This document shows, one piece after another, positions 15,440-24,282 of a stretch of DNA of 64,000 bases (position 1 is the stretch's first letter; each line of letters begins with the position of its first letter). A program made the translations under genes and the position numbers. The notes beneath the pieces were generated by a model that was not told where the DNA came from, did no database searches, and saw only the letters and a program-made list of their open reading frames with translations. The stretch is from assembly GCA_020161355.1 (NCBI GenBank), contig JAIUOF010000014.1:19746-83745 (forward strand). Direction: 5' to 3'. This stretch comes from Bacteroidota bacterium. GTDB lineage: Bacteria > Bacteroidota > Bacteroidia > Cytophagales > Spirosomataceae.

Positions 15440-18064
15440 TTAATGAGTAAGTCTTTTGTTTTCAATTTCTAAATTTTTGAATTTAAACCCTTCAACTGGA
15501 TTAAAATTATTTGATTTAAATTTTTCAAAAAAGTCTAAAAACTCTTTAAAACATGGTTGTTTATCAGTGTTTGAAATTATGAATGATTCGAAATTCTCCC
15601 AACTTAAATTGAAATAACCTAATGCAAATTGATCTAAATATTTAAATTCTTGATTTCTTCCATTTACTAAAAAAAGACTCTCTAAAAATACTCTAAGGTC
15701 TTTTTTGATTAAATTCCTCATTATTTCCTGGGCCGATTCTACATAAATTTCATTTTTTGAATCTGATCCTTTATTTGTATTTCTGAAAAGTCGTATTGCT
15801 GTAGAATCTATTTTAGAAGCTTTTTCGCAATATCCTGATAAAATATTGAGATTATGATCTTGTAATAGATTGAAATTTTCCTGGTTGTGAACTGGAACCT
15901 CTGTTTCAAATTTTCCTTTCAAAAAGAATATAAAATTTGAATCAAATAGGCAGCTTTTATCATATTTCTCTGGTGTAATGAAACTTATTATAAATTTTTG
16001 GAATTTTTCCCAATTATTTATTTTTGGATATTCTCCTATGGATTCAATACTTAGGTCATCATCATTATAAAAATTCATATACCCAGCCCTAAGTTTTTGA
16101 TAGAATAATTCATAATTAAAGGAGGCGGACCTAATAGTCTTTGATGGTTCAGATATAAAATTTCGCTTGTTGAATTTTATTTCTTCACTAACTATTGCTT
16201 TAAAGTCATTTTTGTTATTAAACCCAGTTATTTTTTGAAAATATTCCATAATTTCAAAATCAAAACCTTGTTCAATTTTTGATTTTATTATTTCTTCAAA
16301 TTTAACAAAATTGTTTTCCTCTCGAAGTTTAGTTAACTTGAAGATTGGCAATTTGTGATTTGGTAGATAATAATAAAAGTAAAGGTCAAATCTCGAAGGC
16401 CTTCTAATTGACAGATTTTCTTTAAGTTCTGGATAACTAGATTGATTGAGAATTTTATTTAGGTTACCAAAAATGAAAAACAATAAGCTATTGATTTCTT
16501 CAATTTTAATATTTCTTTCGAATTCAGAGTTGTATTTAGTTGATAGATAGCTATTTAATGTTTGAATTAATTCATCATTGCTAACTTTAGATACAATGTT
16601 ATTATTATCAATTAGGTTAACATTAAACCGAAGAGAAATGCCTGTTTCTGTTATTAATAAAAGTTTTTTGTCTTTGAATTTTATTTTTTCATAGATATCA
16701 AATTCATTTATTCTTAAAAGTTCCAAACATAGAAATTCTTCAAAATTTATTTCATTTAAAATTTCAGAACTTAAATTACTTGAAAGTGCATTGCAGAGCC
16801 TTGTTACATCTCTTAGGTTGTTAATTAAAGGGAGATTGTCAGGAATAATTTTAATCAAGTTATTTTCAATATCTGAGATTAGTCTTTCATGTGAAGGAAT
16901 CTTTAGTCCTTTTTTTAAAATTTCGAGAATGTTATTTTTTAATTTTTCAAATAACTTTCCTTTTTCAAAAAATGGAAGATTAAGTTCCAATTGGATTATT
17001 TTCTCTAAATATTTATTATTGATTTGGGTATTTTCGAAAATCAGCTTTTGACCAATATATTCTTTATCATAAGCCAATAAATAAATAATATTTTTAAAGT
17101 TTGCGGTATTCCTTAAAATTTTTAAAACTTCAAAAATTTCTTTAGAGTCCAGTCTATCAATATCATCAATTACAATCAAAATCTTCTTATCCAGATTAGA
17201 GAGTGTTTTCTCCAGTCTTTTATGAACTGTGGAAAAAGATTCTGTTTTGGTAAAGAAAGGCAATAATGACTTTACCCAGTTACTGGAATTATTATTTAGA
17301 ATTTTTCCGGCATAGGAACTAACCAAGTTTCCAAATAAATAGTGATTTTCGATTAAACTCTCTTCTAATTCTTCAAAGAAGTCTTGAGTTATCGCTTCCG
17401 GATTTTTGGACGCCCATGGATTAAATGAGATTTTGATAAAATCGGAATCAGCTAATTCCTTTTTGATGAGATTAATAAATGATGTCTTACCGGAGCCCCA
17501 TTTTCCGTTTACGCCAACAGCAAATGCTTTTTGGAAATTATTTTTTGTAAGCTTTTCAGCGATTTCTTTTGCATAGGTTTCATAACCTAATTTGTCTTCA
17601 ACCTTATCATTTTCACTTTCAAAGATTGGGAGGTCTTCAAATAAAGTATTTTGTGAAATTGATTGTTCTTTTTTTCTGAGTGGAATTAATATAATTAGTA
17701 TACCGAGAAATACGACATCAAGATATTTTATATTTTTTGTCAATTTCAAGCTTTCAAAAGACCAAAAGCCATTACTATCTAAGCGATAGGTCAGATACCA
17801 AATTATGAAAAATACATAGTAAGGGATTAAATACCCAAAATCGCCAATTTTTCTAGTAAACTTCAGGAATAAAATTATTATAAAAATGGCTAATAAAAAT
17901 AATTCTTTGGAATATAAAGCATCAAATTTATCTATTGAAGTTAGATTTACTAACTTATTAGCAGACAATTCTAAGGGCTCTTTAAACAAGAAAACTAACC
18001 CAAAAAAGATGATAGGCTTTAAAATAAACTTATAAATATTGTTTTTTATTTTAAGTAGACTCAT
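15440..18064 (-). CDS. Membrane-anchored KAP-family P-loop NTPase
   Basis: About 874 residues. The N-terminus carries four membrane segments (near residues 13-28, 54-69, 80-93 and 114-129). A KAP NTPase core follows, with Walker A GVNGKWGSGKTSF (core residues ~187-194), the KAP motif ISFNPWASKNPEAI and Walker B ILIVIDDIDRL at ~295-305. The C-terminal ~500 residues match nothing I recognise. KAP NTPases include F-plasmid PifA, which blocks phage T7, and eukaryotic Kidins220; several are linked to phage exclusion. The gene looks more AT-rich than its neighbours and sits alone between pckA and the aminopeptidase, which hints at gain by transfer. ATG 18064 is preferred because an upstream start at 18088 would lie inside the pckA terminator. 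Confidence 0.85.
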   Translation of the reverse strand: MSLLKIKNNIYKFILKPIIFFGLVFLFKEPLELSANKLVNLTSIDKFDALYSKELFLLAIFIIILFLKFTRKIGDFGYLIPYYVFFIIWYLTYRLDSNGFWSFESLKLTKNIKYLDVVFLGILIILIPLRKKEQSISQNTLFEDLPIFESENDKVEDKLGYETYAKEIAEKLTKNNFQKAFAVGVNGKWGSGKTSFINLIKKELADSDFIKISFNPWASKNPEAITQDFFEELEESLIENHYLFGNLVSSYAGKILNNNSSNWVKSLLPFFTKTESFSTVHKRLEKTLSNLDKKILIVIDDIDRLDSKEIFEVLKILRNTANFKNIIYLLAYDKEYIGQKLIFENTQINNKYLEKIIQLELNLPFFEKGKLFEKLKNNILEILKKGLKIPSHERLISDIENNLIKIIPDNLPLINNLRDVTRLCNALSSNLSSEILNEINFEEFLCLELLRINEFDIYEKIKFKDKKLLLITETGISLRFNVNLIDNNNIVSKVSNDELIQTLNSYLSTKYNSEFERNIKIEEINSLLFFIFGNLNKILNQSSYPELKENLSIRRPSRFDLYFYYYLPNHKLPIFKLTKLREENNFVKFEEIIKSKIEQGFDFEIMEYFQKITGFNNKNDFKAIVSEEIKFNKRNFISEPSKTIRSASFNYELFYQKLRAGYMNFYNDDDLSIESIGEYPKINNWEKFQKFIISFITPEKYDKSCLFDSNFIFFLKGKFETEVPVHNQENFNLLQDHNLNILSGYCEKASKIDSTAIRLFRNTNKGSDSKNEIYVESAQEIMRNLIKKDLRVFLESLFLVNGRNQEFKYLDQFALGYFNLSWENFESFIISNTDKQPCFKEFLDFFEKFKSNNFNPVEGFKFKNLEIENKRLTH

Positions 18065-18067
18065 AGC

Positions 18068-18099
18068 AAAAAAAATGGGTACCCGCAAAGATACCCATT
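18068..18099 (-). terminator. Rho-independent terminator after pckA
   Basis: On the minus strand AATGGGTA (18099-18092) pairs with TACCCATT (18081-18074) around a 10-base loop, followed by an uninterrupted T tract. It begins 22 bases after the pckA stop. Its T tract ends just before ATG 18064 of the KAP gene, so that gene needs its own promoter or read-through. Confidence 0.8.
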
Positions 18100-18121
18100 C
18101 AAACGATTATTAACCTAAAAT

Positions 18122-19708
18122 TTACACTTTCGGTCCTGCATTAATTATGGCTTCGGAGCTACCTTCTTCATATTTTTTGAAGTTTGCGATAAACAAGCCT
18201 GCCAATTTTTGGGCTGTGGCATCATAAGAAGCTTTGTCGGCCCATGCGTTGCGAGGAATCAGGATTTCAGCTGGTACTTCAGCACATTCAGTTGGAACAT
18301 CAAATCCAAATAGCGGATCTTTTGTAAAGCTGGCTTTTTCAAGGCTACCGTCATGGATAGCGTCGATAATGGCCCTTGTATATTTTAGTTTGATACGACT
18401 ACCTACACCGTATCCACCGCCGATCCAGCCGGTGTTAACCAACCATACTTTGGTATTGTGTTTTGTGATTTTTTCGGCCAAAAGTTCGGCATATTTACTT
18501 GGATGCCATACCATAAAGGCTGCTCCAAAACAAGCCGAGAATGTAGCCTGAGGCTCAGTAACCCCCATCTCTGTACCGGCAACTTTTGCGGTATAACCAC
18601 TGATAAAGTGATACATGGCTTGCTCAGGGCTCAGTTTTGATACCGGAGGCAATACACCGTAAGCGTCAGCAGTAAGGAATATGATGTTTTCAGGGTGACC
18701 ACCTACACAAGGAATGGCTGCATTTGGAATGTACTCGATCGGATAGGCTGCACGAGTATTTTCGGTAATGCTGTCGTTGGTATAGTCAACCTCCTGAGTA
18801 ACCGGATCCAAAACTACGTTTTCAAGCACGGTACCAAACTTGATTGCTCCAAAGATTTCTGGTTCTTTTTCGGCAGAGAGGTCGATAGCTTTGGCATAAC
18901 AACCACCTTCGATATTAAATACACCGTCGTCGCTCCAGCAGTGTTCGTCATCACCGATAAGCTTACGGCTTGGGTCAGCCGAAAGTGTGGTTTTACCTGT
19001 ACCGCTCAATCCAAAGAACAATGATACGTCACCTTTTTCGCTGGCATTAGCCGAGCAGTGCATACTCATGATACCTTGTTTAGGCATGATGTAGTTCATC
19101 ACCGTAAACACACCTTTTTTCATTTCACCGGCGTATTCAGTTCCCAGAATCACGAATTCTTTACGTTCAAAACAAAGGTCAACACTAGTACGGCCACCCA
19201 TATATGAAGTAAATGCATTGGCAGGGAATTCACCGGCATTGTAGATTACATAATCAGGCTCACCGAAAGTAGCCAATTGCTCCTGAGTAGGTCTGATAAG
19301 CATGTTGTGCATAAACAAAGCGTGGTAAGGACGAGTACAAATTACTCTTACTTTGATTTGGTATTTTGGATCCCAACCGGCAAATCCATCTACCACGTAA
19401 ATACGAGTACGAGTGTTTAAGTAATCAAGAGCTCTTTGTTTGTTAATATCAAAGGTATGCTCATCCATTTTGATGTTGACATTTCCCCACCAGATATCAT
19501 TCACACTTTCGGGTCTCTCGATAATCCTTTTGTCTTTAGGACTTCTACCGGTCTTTACACCCGATTTCAATGCCAAAGCACCAGTTGAAGTGATTTCGGC
19601 TTCGTTTTCGTATTTAAGGGCCAAACCGTAAAGTTTTGCAGGCGATGCGTTTCGGATAACCTCTTTTGGGTTGATTCCGTATTGACTTAGATTAAAATTA
19701 TTTGACAT
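18122..19708 (-). CDS. pckA: Phosphoenolpyruvate carboxykinase (ATP)
   Basis: A 528-residue gluconeogenic enzyme: oxaloacetate + ATP gives phosphoenolpyruvate + CO2 + ADP. The ATP-type kinase loop FFGLSGTGKTTLSAD, the kinase-2 segment LIGDDEHCWSDDGVFNIEGG and the early RSPKDKR motif are intact, and the length is normal for the ATP class. The N-terminal start NNFNLSQYGINP is a natural start and is preceded by a clear promoter at 19729-19759. A hairpin terminator closes the gene, so it is monocistronic. Confidence 0.98.
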   Translation of the reverse strand: MSNNFNLSQYGINPKEVIRNASPAKLYGLALKYENEAEITSTGALALKSGVKTGRSPKDKRIIERPESVNDIWWGNVNIKMDEHTFDINKQRALDYLNTRTRIYVVDGFAGWDPKYQIKVRVICTRPYHALFMHNMLIRPTQEQLATFGEPDYVIYNAGEFPANAFTSYMGGRTSVDLCFERKEFVILGTEYAGEMKKGVFTVMNYIMPKQGIMSMHCSANASEKGDVSLFFGLSGTGKTTLSADPSRKLIGDDEHCWSDDGVFNIEGGCYAKAIDLSAEKEPEIFGAIKFGTVLENVVLDPVTQEVDYTNDSITENTRAAYPIEYIPNAAIPCVGGHPENIIFLTADAYGVLPPVSKLSPEQAMYHFISGYTAKVAGTEMGVTEPQATFSACFGAAFMVWHPSKYAELLAEKITKHNTKVWLVNTGWIGGGYGVGSRIKLKYTRAIIDAIHDGSLEKASFTKDPLFGFDVPTECAEVPAEILIPRNAWADKASYDATAQKLAGLFIANFKKYEEGSSEAIINAGPKV

Positions 19709-19728
19709 AGTATTGCTTAATTTTTATA

Positions 19729-19759
19729 CAAATCTATGGGGCTATTTTGTTATATACAA
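19729..19759 (-). promoter_or_regulatory. Bacteroidota-type promoter of pckA
   Basis: On the minus strand TTG (19759-19757) is followed after exactly 20 bases by TAGATTTG (19736-19729), a full match to the TTG-N19-21-TAnnTTTG promoter read by the primary sigma factor of Bacteroidota. Transcription should start near 19723, giving a leader of about 15 bases before ATG 19708. Confidence 0.75.
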
Positions 19760-20208
19760 TGATAATATTCATTATTTATATAAGTACAAAAAAATAAAAT
19801 TAAAGTATTGAATAACAGTATTTTGCATTTATAAAATATTTAAAAAATTATATTTTATGTTGGATATTTTTAGTTTTAAATATTTATGATTTTATGACCT
19901 AGTTCATAGAAAATTTCATTTAAGATTATTACTATTAATACCTATATATTATCTTAATTTTAAAATAATTGTAAAGGTTTTTGAACCTGAATGAGATTTT
20001 GAAAATAAATTCCTGACAGAAGAACAGCCCACTCTATGTGATTCGACTAGACTTTGTACCAACTATAGGAGGTAGATTTAATAAATTTCGTTACTGAAAC
20101 TGTTTAATTTACAGACCCGTATTAAATGGGCGGAAATGAATTACCTGATTGCAAATTTTATTGGGTAAAAAAGTATATTAAAAGCACATTCATCTGTGCA
20201 GAATCACA
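19760..20208. other. AT-rich intergenic region with no recognised feature
   Basis: Beyond the pckA promoter about 450 bases remain before the stop of the next minus-strand gene. The stretch is AT-rich with scattered short words; I see no open frame of useful length, no tRNA-like fold and no convincing terminator hairpin for the downstream end of the MDR gene at 20209. Confidence 0.4.
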
Positions 20209-21183
20209 CTAAAGCTTTAATAAAACCTTTCCAGCCGACATATTGTTTGTGTAAACTTCGATAGCATTTTGGGTATTTTCCAAATCAAAAGCAGCCTGTA
20301 TTTGCGTTTCAAAACCTCCTTTCAACATTTTTTTAATTTTTGAAATATCTTTGAGGACATTTAGAATTGATTTGCCTTTTAACTCTTTGCTCAGCCAATA
20401 TCCTTCAATTGTATTTTGTTTAAAAAGCAGATTTTGCGGCTGCATTTCTGTTGGGTTGAGATCTAACCTCCCATAAATCACCATTTTGGAGTGATCGGGA
20501 AGAGCGTTGAGAATCTTGTAGGGAATAACTCCACCGCTGACAGCATCGAAATAGATAATTCTTTTGTAATTTTTGCTATGTTCTTTAAGGTTATCAAAAA
20601 TTGCTGTTTCCGAAAGAGCAAATATTTCAGAAAAACCTTCATTTTTTAACGCTTCTTTAACCGCAATATTTCTAACAATCCCAATCAATGGAAGTCTGGA
20701 TTTTTTTGCATGGAAAAGTACCATTTTGGCTAGAGCACTACCTGCAGCTGACATCACGATGGCATCGGCACCAAATTTTTTGGCTTGCTTGATAAATGAA
20801 ATAGCTGTGAGCGGATTCACAAAAAGCATAGAAGCTTGCCGGAGATCAATAGTTTCCGGAACATCAATACATTTACCCGCTTCAGTCACCATGTATTCTG
20901 CCCAGGTGCCATCGCCTGCTCCGGCAGTGCATGCCACCCGTTTGTTTAGGAGTCTGTTGGCCAAAAATCCCCCACCTGAGGCTACTACTACACCGCTGCC
21001 TTCAAGACCCGGAACTACCGGAAAATCTTTTTTTATGCCATAATTGCCCGTTAAAAATGATAAATCTGAAGGATTTATGGGAGCAAAAGCCATTTTTACC
21101 AAAACCTGACCCTTAGCGGGTGTTGGGGTTGGGATTTCTGCAATATGCCAGGTGTTGGGACCAGTGAGTAAAACGGCTTTCAT
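20209..21183 (-). CDS. Zinc-free MDR oxidoreductase (quinone reductase-like)
   Basis: A 324-residue member of the medium-chain dehydrogenase/reductase superfamily. The N-terminal GroES-like domain shows APINPSDLSFLTGNYG and VPGLEGSGVVVASGGG; the coenzyme domain (from ~130) carries NPLTAISFIKQAKKFGADAIVMSAAGSALAKM in place of a standard AxGGVG motif. The cysteines that bind structural or catalytic zinc in alcohol dehydrogenases are missing, so an NADPH:quinone reductase or enoyl reductase-like activity is more probable. The substrate is not predictable. The gene stands alone, with the LolA-like gene's terminator right upstream. Confidence 0.82.
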   Translation of the reverse strand: MKAVLLTGPNTWHIAEIPTPTPAKGQVLVKMAFAPINPSDLSFLTGNYGIKKDFPVVPGLEGSGVVVASGGGFLANRLLNKRVACTAGAGDGTWAEYMVTEAGKCIDVPETIDLRQASMLFVNPLTAISFIKQAKKFGADAIVMSAAGSALAKMVLFHAKKSRLPLIGIVRNIAVKEALKNEGFSEIFALSETAIFDNLKEHSKNYKRIIYFDAVSGGVIPYKILNALPDHSKMVIYGRLDLNPTEMQPQNLLFKQNTIEGYWLSKELKGKSILNVLKDISKIKKMLKGGFETQIQAAFDLENTQNAIEVYTNNMSAGKVLLKL

Positions 21184-21203
21184 GAGGTATTATTTTTTTG
21201 GTA

Positions 21204-21236
21204 AAAATAAAAAAAGCAGCCAGAAACGGCTGCTTT
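21204..21236 (-). terminator. Rho-independent terminator after the LolA-like gene
   Basis: On the minus strand AAAGCAGCC pairs with GGCTGCTTT around GTTTCT (arms 21236-21228 and 21221-21213), followed by TTTTTATTTTT. It closes the gene that ends at 21260 and separates it from the MDR gene. Confidence 0.85.
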
Positions 21237-21259
21237 CTCTAGGTCAAATATTTCGAAAA

Positions 21260-21964
21260 TTATTTCACTTCAAAGATTTTGTCGTCAAGGTTTTGATTGA
21301 TTTTTATAGAACTTGCTTTCAATTCAAAGGCAATCATACCCATATCTTGTTTTAGTAAATGCGGAAATTTAATTCCACCACCAACGTCTTTATAATCACT
21401 GTAGTCAATTGTGATCGTTGTTTTACCCATCCCAGGCACCTCCCCTTCAACCAATTGACGAACTTTCAAGCCGGAGGCTACTTCATAAAATTCTTTACTC
21501 TCACCTGTAGCATTTTTTACAATGATAACATTGCAATCGGCACCATTAATTTTTTCTACACCAGAAAAACTCATTTTTTCGACATCAGTCAGATATTCTA
21601 ATTCTCCAACGATGCTGGATTGGGCTTTTAAAGAATTGGCCATTTCACCTTCAATTTTTTGTTCCTGACCCATCGCCGAAACGCTTCCTTTCTGACCATC
21701 AAAAACAGTTTTGTTTACTTCGCCCATTCCATCAATATTTACCACTGAATAAAACTTGTTAGGGAGTTTCTTCATGGTCGTATTGGAAATTGACTGACCC
21801 TGAACTTCACCGGAGAATTCCATTGTGATGTCTTTGATACCTTTCAATGCTTCCTGTCCACCAATTTTATTCAGATAATTTTCAACTATTTCTTTCGGAG
21901 TAGGCTGTTGTGCATATGTGGAAAGTCCCACCAGAAGTAAAACGGGTAAAATTAATTTTTTCAT
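21260..21964 (-). CDS. Secreted LolA-like outer-membrane lipoprotein-sorting domain protein
   Basis: About 234 residues from ATG 21964, chosen because it starts a standard signal peptide (MKKLILPVLLLVGLSTYAQ). The mature protein begins with PTPKEIVENYLNKIGGQEAL and continues in a beta-rich pattern of alternating strands, resembling LolA/LolB-like or DUF-type proteins that bind lipid in the periplasm. The gene ends with a strong terminator and stands apart from the sigma/anti-sigma pair upstream. It is not the housekeeping LolA as far as I can judge; function is not known. Confidence 0.68.
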   Translation of the reverse strand: MKKLILPVLLLVGLSTYAQQPTPKEIVENYLNKIGGQEALKGIKDITMEFSGEVQGQSISNTTMKKLPNKFYSVVNIDGMGEVNKTVFDGQKGSVSAMGQEQKIEGEMANSLKAQSSIVGELEYLTDVEKMSFSGVEKINGADCNVIIVKNATGESKEFYEVASGLKVRQLVEGEVPGMGKTTITIDYSDYKDVGGGIKFPHLLKQDMGMIAFELKASSIKINQNLDDKIFEVK

Positions 21965-22069
21965 TTTTGAAATTTTTAAGTTTGATGACACAAATCAACA
22001 ATAAAAAACTTCAACTTTCAATAAATATTGTTGAATGGATATTTTGAACTTTCAAATGGTTGATTTTAA

Positions 22070-22107
22070 ATAAGAAAAGACACCGACCTCATGCAAAGGC
22101 CGGTGTC
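22070..22107 (-). terminator. Rho-independent terminator after the anti-sigma gene
   Basis: On the minus strand GACACCG (22107-22101... read inward) pairs with CGGTGTC (22085-22079) around a 15-base loop, followed by TTTTCTTATTT. It starts 22 bases after the stop of the anti-sigma factor gene. Confidence 0.7.
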
Positions 22108-22128
22108 GGGAAGGCTTCACGCTTACCT

Positions 22129-22884
22129 CTAAACATTCCCTATCACATACATTTCCTCCAATGTAGGCGTAGGACTCCCCCCTTGCTTTTCCAGGGTTAT
22201 TGCAAATGCCGCAGGTTTCCCTTTAATGTTTTTCATGGCCAAAATCTTATTTTCGTGCTGATTATCAATCATTCCCATGTCCACCGGAATGCCATCGACA
22301 ATTCCCCAAAGTTGATATTGCATTCCTGTAGGTGCCTTAGGCAAGGACTCAACCATTATACTTGCAGAGGCATTTTTTTCATCATAAAATACCATGGCGA
22401 GGCTTTCAGGGGATTTTTCTACGCCTTTAAGTTTCACCATTTTGGTTTCTTTGAAAAGAGCAATCAGTTTCTGGTCTTTTGACATTTCATCCGCCATTTT
22501 CTGATTTTCATTCTTTACTGTAACCATTTGCTTTTTCATGGTATTGTTTTGGTAAAACAAGCCCAGAGCAAGTACTCCCAGCATTAGGGCTGCGGCTATA
22601 GAAACTTTTGGCCAAAGACTGATGATTTTCGGCTCCAAAACTTCCGGAATTTCAGTTTCTTCGAAATTCATTTCTGCAAAAATCTTCTCTTTTAGATCTT
22701 GATTAACAGGGATGGCATGTGCTTTAGCATAGGCCTCCATCGTTAGTTCAAGCCGGGTAAGTTCTTCTTTGACCTCCGGATAGATTTTGGAAAGACACGC
22801 TACTTCTCTACGCTCCTGGTCGGTAGTTTCGCCCAAAACGTAAGCCTCGAGTATGCCTGACTCTATATATTCTTTCGTATTCAT
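22129..22884 (-). CDS. RskA-like anti-sigma factor
   Basis: A 251-residue single-pass membrane protein. Residues 1-75 form the helical cytoplasmic part that holds the sigma factor (EYIESGILEAYVLGETTDQERREVACL). A membrane helix lies at ~92-110 (VSIAAALMLGVLALGLFY), and the external part after a short coiled coil carries the RskA C-terminal domain, with LPKAPTGMQYQLWGIVDGIPVD and PAAFAITLE. It overlaps the sigma gene by four bases (ATGA), the usual coupling of sigma and anti-sigma. It should keep the sigma factor inactive at the membrane until a signal triggers proteolysis. Confidence 0.9.
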   Translation of the reverse strand: MNTKEYIESGILEAYVLGETTDQERREVACLSKIYPEVKEELTRLELTMEAYAKAHAIPVNQDLKEKIFAEMNFEETEIPEVLEPKIISLWPKVSIAAALMLGVLALGLFYQNNTMKKQMVTVKNENQKMADEMSKDQKLIALFKETKMVKLKGVEKSPESLAMVFYDEKNASASIMVESLPKAPTGMQYQLWGIVDGIPVDMGMIDNQHENKILAMKNIKGKPAAFAITLEKQGGSPTPTLEEMYVIGNV

Positions 22885-23420
22885 ATTCTAAAATAAGCTT
22901 TTAGGTCCTGTAATGCTGTTCTGATACGTGACTTGGCCGTTCCGAGCGGTATTTGCAATATCTCGGCTGCTTCCTCCTGTGTATATCCCTGAAAATAAAC
23001 CATATCAATCAGTACTTTACGGTCGCTTTTCAGGTTTTCAGTGATGGCTTTTACATCAAAATTATAGTTGACACTATCAGCCACAAATGTAGTGTCAATC
23101 GTATTGATTTTTGTGTCGATGTCTTCCAGAAACACGTTTTTGTCTTTCCGGTAGGCATCAATGGCAGTATTACGGGCGATGTTGACCATCCAGGTAAACA
23201 GGCGACCTTTCGAAGGGTCATAGTCATTGATTTTTTTCCAGATTTTGAGAAATACATCCTGAAGCAGATCTTCTGATTTTTCGCGGTCTTTCACGATTCT
23301 GGTGATAATTCCCATCAAGGCTCCGGCGTAATTATCATATAAATAATCGTATGCCTGCCGCTGATTGGCTTTCAATGACTGTACTAATTCTTCTTCGGAG
23401 AGTTTTTTTAGTGCTGTCAA
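22881..23420 (-). CDS. ECF RNA polymerase sigma factor (SigK-like)
   Basis: A 179-residue extracytoplasmic-function sigma factor. Region 2 is seen in YDYLYDNYAGALMGIITRIVKDREKSEDLLQDVFLKIW and region 4 in LKSDRKVLIDMVYFQGYTQEEAAEILQIPLGTAKSRIRTAL. It is paired with the overlapping RskA-like anti-sigma gene. A gene for a secreted FAS1-domain protein lies just upstream in the same direction; such proteins often belong to the regulon of SigK-type factors, which suggests a shared response, possibly to redox or cell-surface stress. Confidence 0.93.
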   Translation of the reverse strand: MTALKKLSEEELVQSLKANQRQAYDYLYDNYAGALMGIITRIVKDREKSEDLLQDVFLKIWKKINDYDPSKGRLFTWMVNIARNTAIDAYRKDKNVFLEDIDTKINTIDTTFVADSVNYNFDVKAITENLKSDRKVLIDMVYFQGYTQEEAAEILQIPLGTAKSRIRTALQDLKAYFRI

Positions 23421-23495
23421 AATATTAATGTTTAGAGGTGATTTTTTGATTCCATCAATCGGACTAAATTCATGTAAATCTAATCCGTTTTCTTA

Positions 23496-23532
23496 AGAAA
23501 ATCCGGTAGTTTGGAGGAATACCGGATTTTCT
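23496..23532. terminator. Perfect 13-bp inverted repeat between FAS1 and sigma genes
   Basis: AGAAAATCCGGTA (23496-23508) pairs with TACCGGATTTTCT (23520-23532) around an 11-base loop. It lies 18 bases after the FAS1 stop and could end or attenuate that transcript; T residues are inside the arm on both strands, and no long T tract follows, so termination would be partial at best. Confidence 0.6.
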
Positions 23533-23550
23533 AATTTTATATTAATCCTA

Positions 23551-24111
23551 TTATTTTGGCATCAAGACTGTGTCAATAGCATGTATCACGCCGTTGGATT
23601 GGTACACATTGTAAGTCGAAATGTTGGCCATCATGCCATTTTCATCCTGCAAAATCACATTCATGTCGCCATTCATTTTAGCCGTCAGGGTGTTACCTGC
23701 AAGCGTTTTGAGTTTGGCTTCACCTTTACCTTTTTCGATTTGTTTCATCAGCTCTTTTGCATCCAATTTACCTGCCACCACATGATAGGTTAAAACTTTG
23801 GTGAGCGTTGCTTTGTTTTCAGGTTTTAAAACCATTTCTACAGTGCCTTTAGGGAGTTTGTCGAATGCAGTGTTCACGGGAGCAAATACCGTGAAAGGAC
23901 CAGGGCCCATGAGGGCATCAACCAATCCCGCAGCTTTCACAGCTGCTACCAAAGTGGTGTGATCTTTGGAGTTCACCGCATTTTCGACAATGTTTTTGGT
24001 AGGGTACATGGCTTCTCCGCCTACCCATACTGTTCCTTTTTGAGCAAAACCGTTGAGGCTTGAAATTGCTAATAATGCTACGATTCCGAGAGTTTTGAAT
24101 TGCTTTTTCAT
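23551..24111 (-). CDS. Secreted fasciclin (FAS1) domain protein
   Basis: 186 residues with a signal peptide (residues 1-23, ending NGFAQ). The rest is one FAS1 domain with both conserved boxes: GPFTVFAPVNTAFDKLP (H1) and TYHVVAGKLDAKEL (H2), finishing with YQSNGVIHAIDTVLMPK. FAS1 proteins act in cell-surface adhesion; in many bacteria they sit beside an ECF sigma and RskA gene, as they do here. Predicted location is periplasm or cell surface. A strong inverted repeat separates it from the sigma gene. Confidence 0.93.
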   Translation of the reverse strand: MKKQFKTLGIVALLAISSLNGFAQKGTVWVGGEAMYPTKNIVENAVNSKDHTTLVAAVKAAGLVDALMGPGPFTVFAPVNTAFDKLPKGTVEMVLKPENKATLTKVLTYHVVAGKLDAKELMKQIEKGKGEAKLKTLAGNTLTAKMNGDMNVILQDENGMMANISTYNVYQSNGVIHAIDTVLMPK

Positions 24112-24282
24112 AATTGTTACAAAAATTTGTTTTTAATTTCTCTCATTTACGGAGCTACCCACAATTTGGATTTTTTTGCAAAAGAAAAAAGTAAAAAACC
24201 AGGTGGAGGGATATTTTTGAAAGCAAAAATTGAATAAATGAGTTAATTTAGCGTTTTGTGTATTAAAAATATCGAACCTATA

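Noticed and set aside
15440..18088. Longer KAP NTPase starting at 18088
   Set aside because: The extra eight codons come from the terminator hairpin and T tract of pckA.
19760..20208. Hidden small gene or RNA in the pckA upstream gap
   Set aside because: No frame of useful length, no fold and no promoter pair besides that of pckA.
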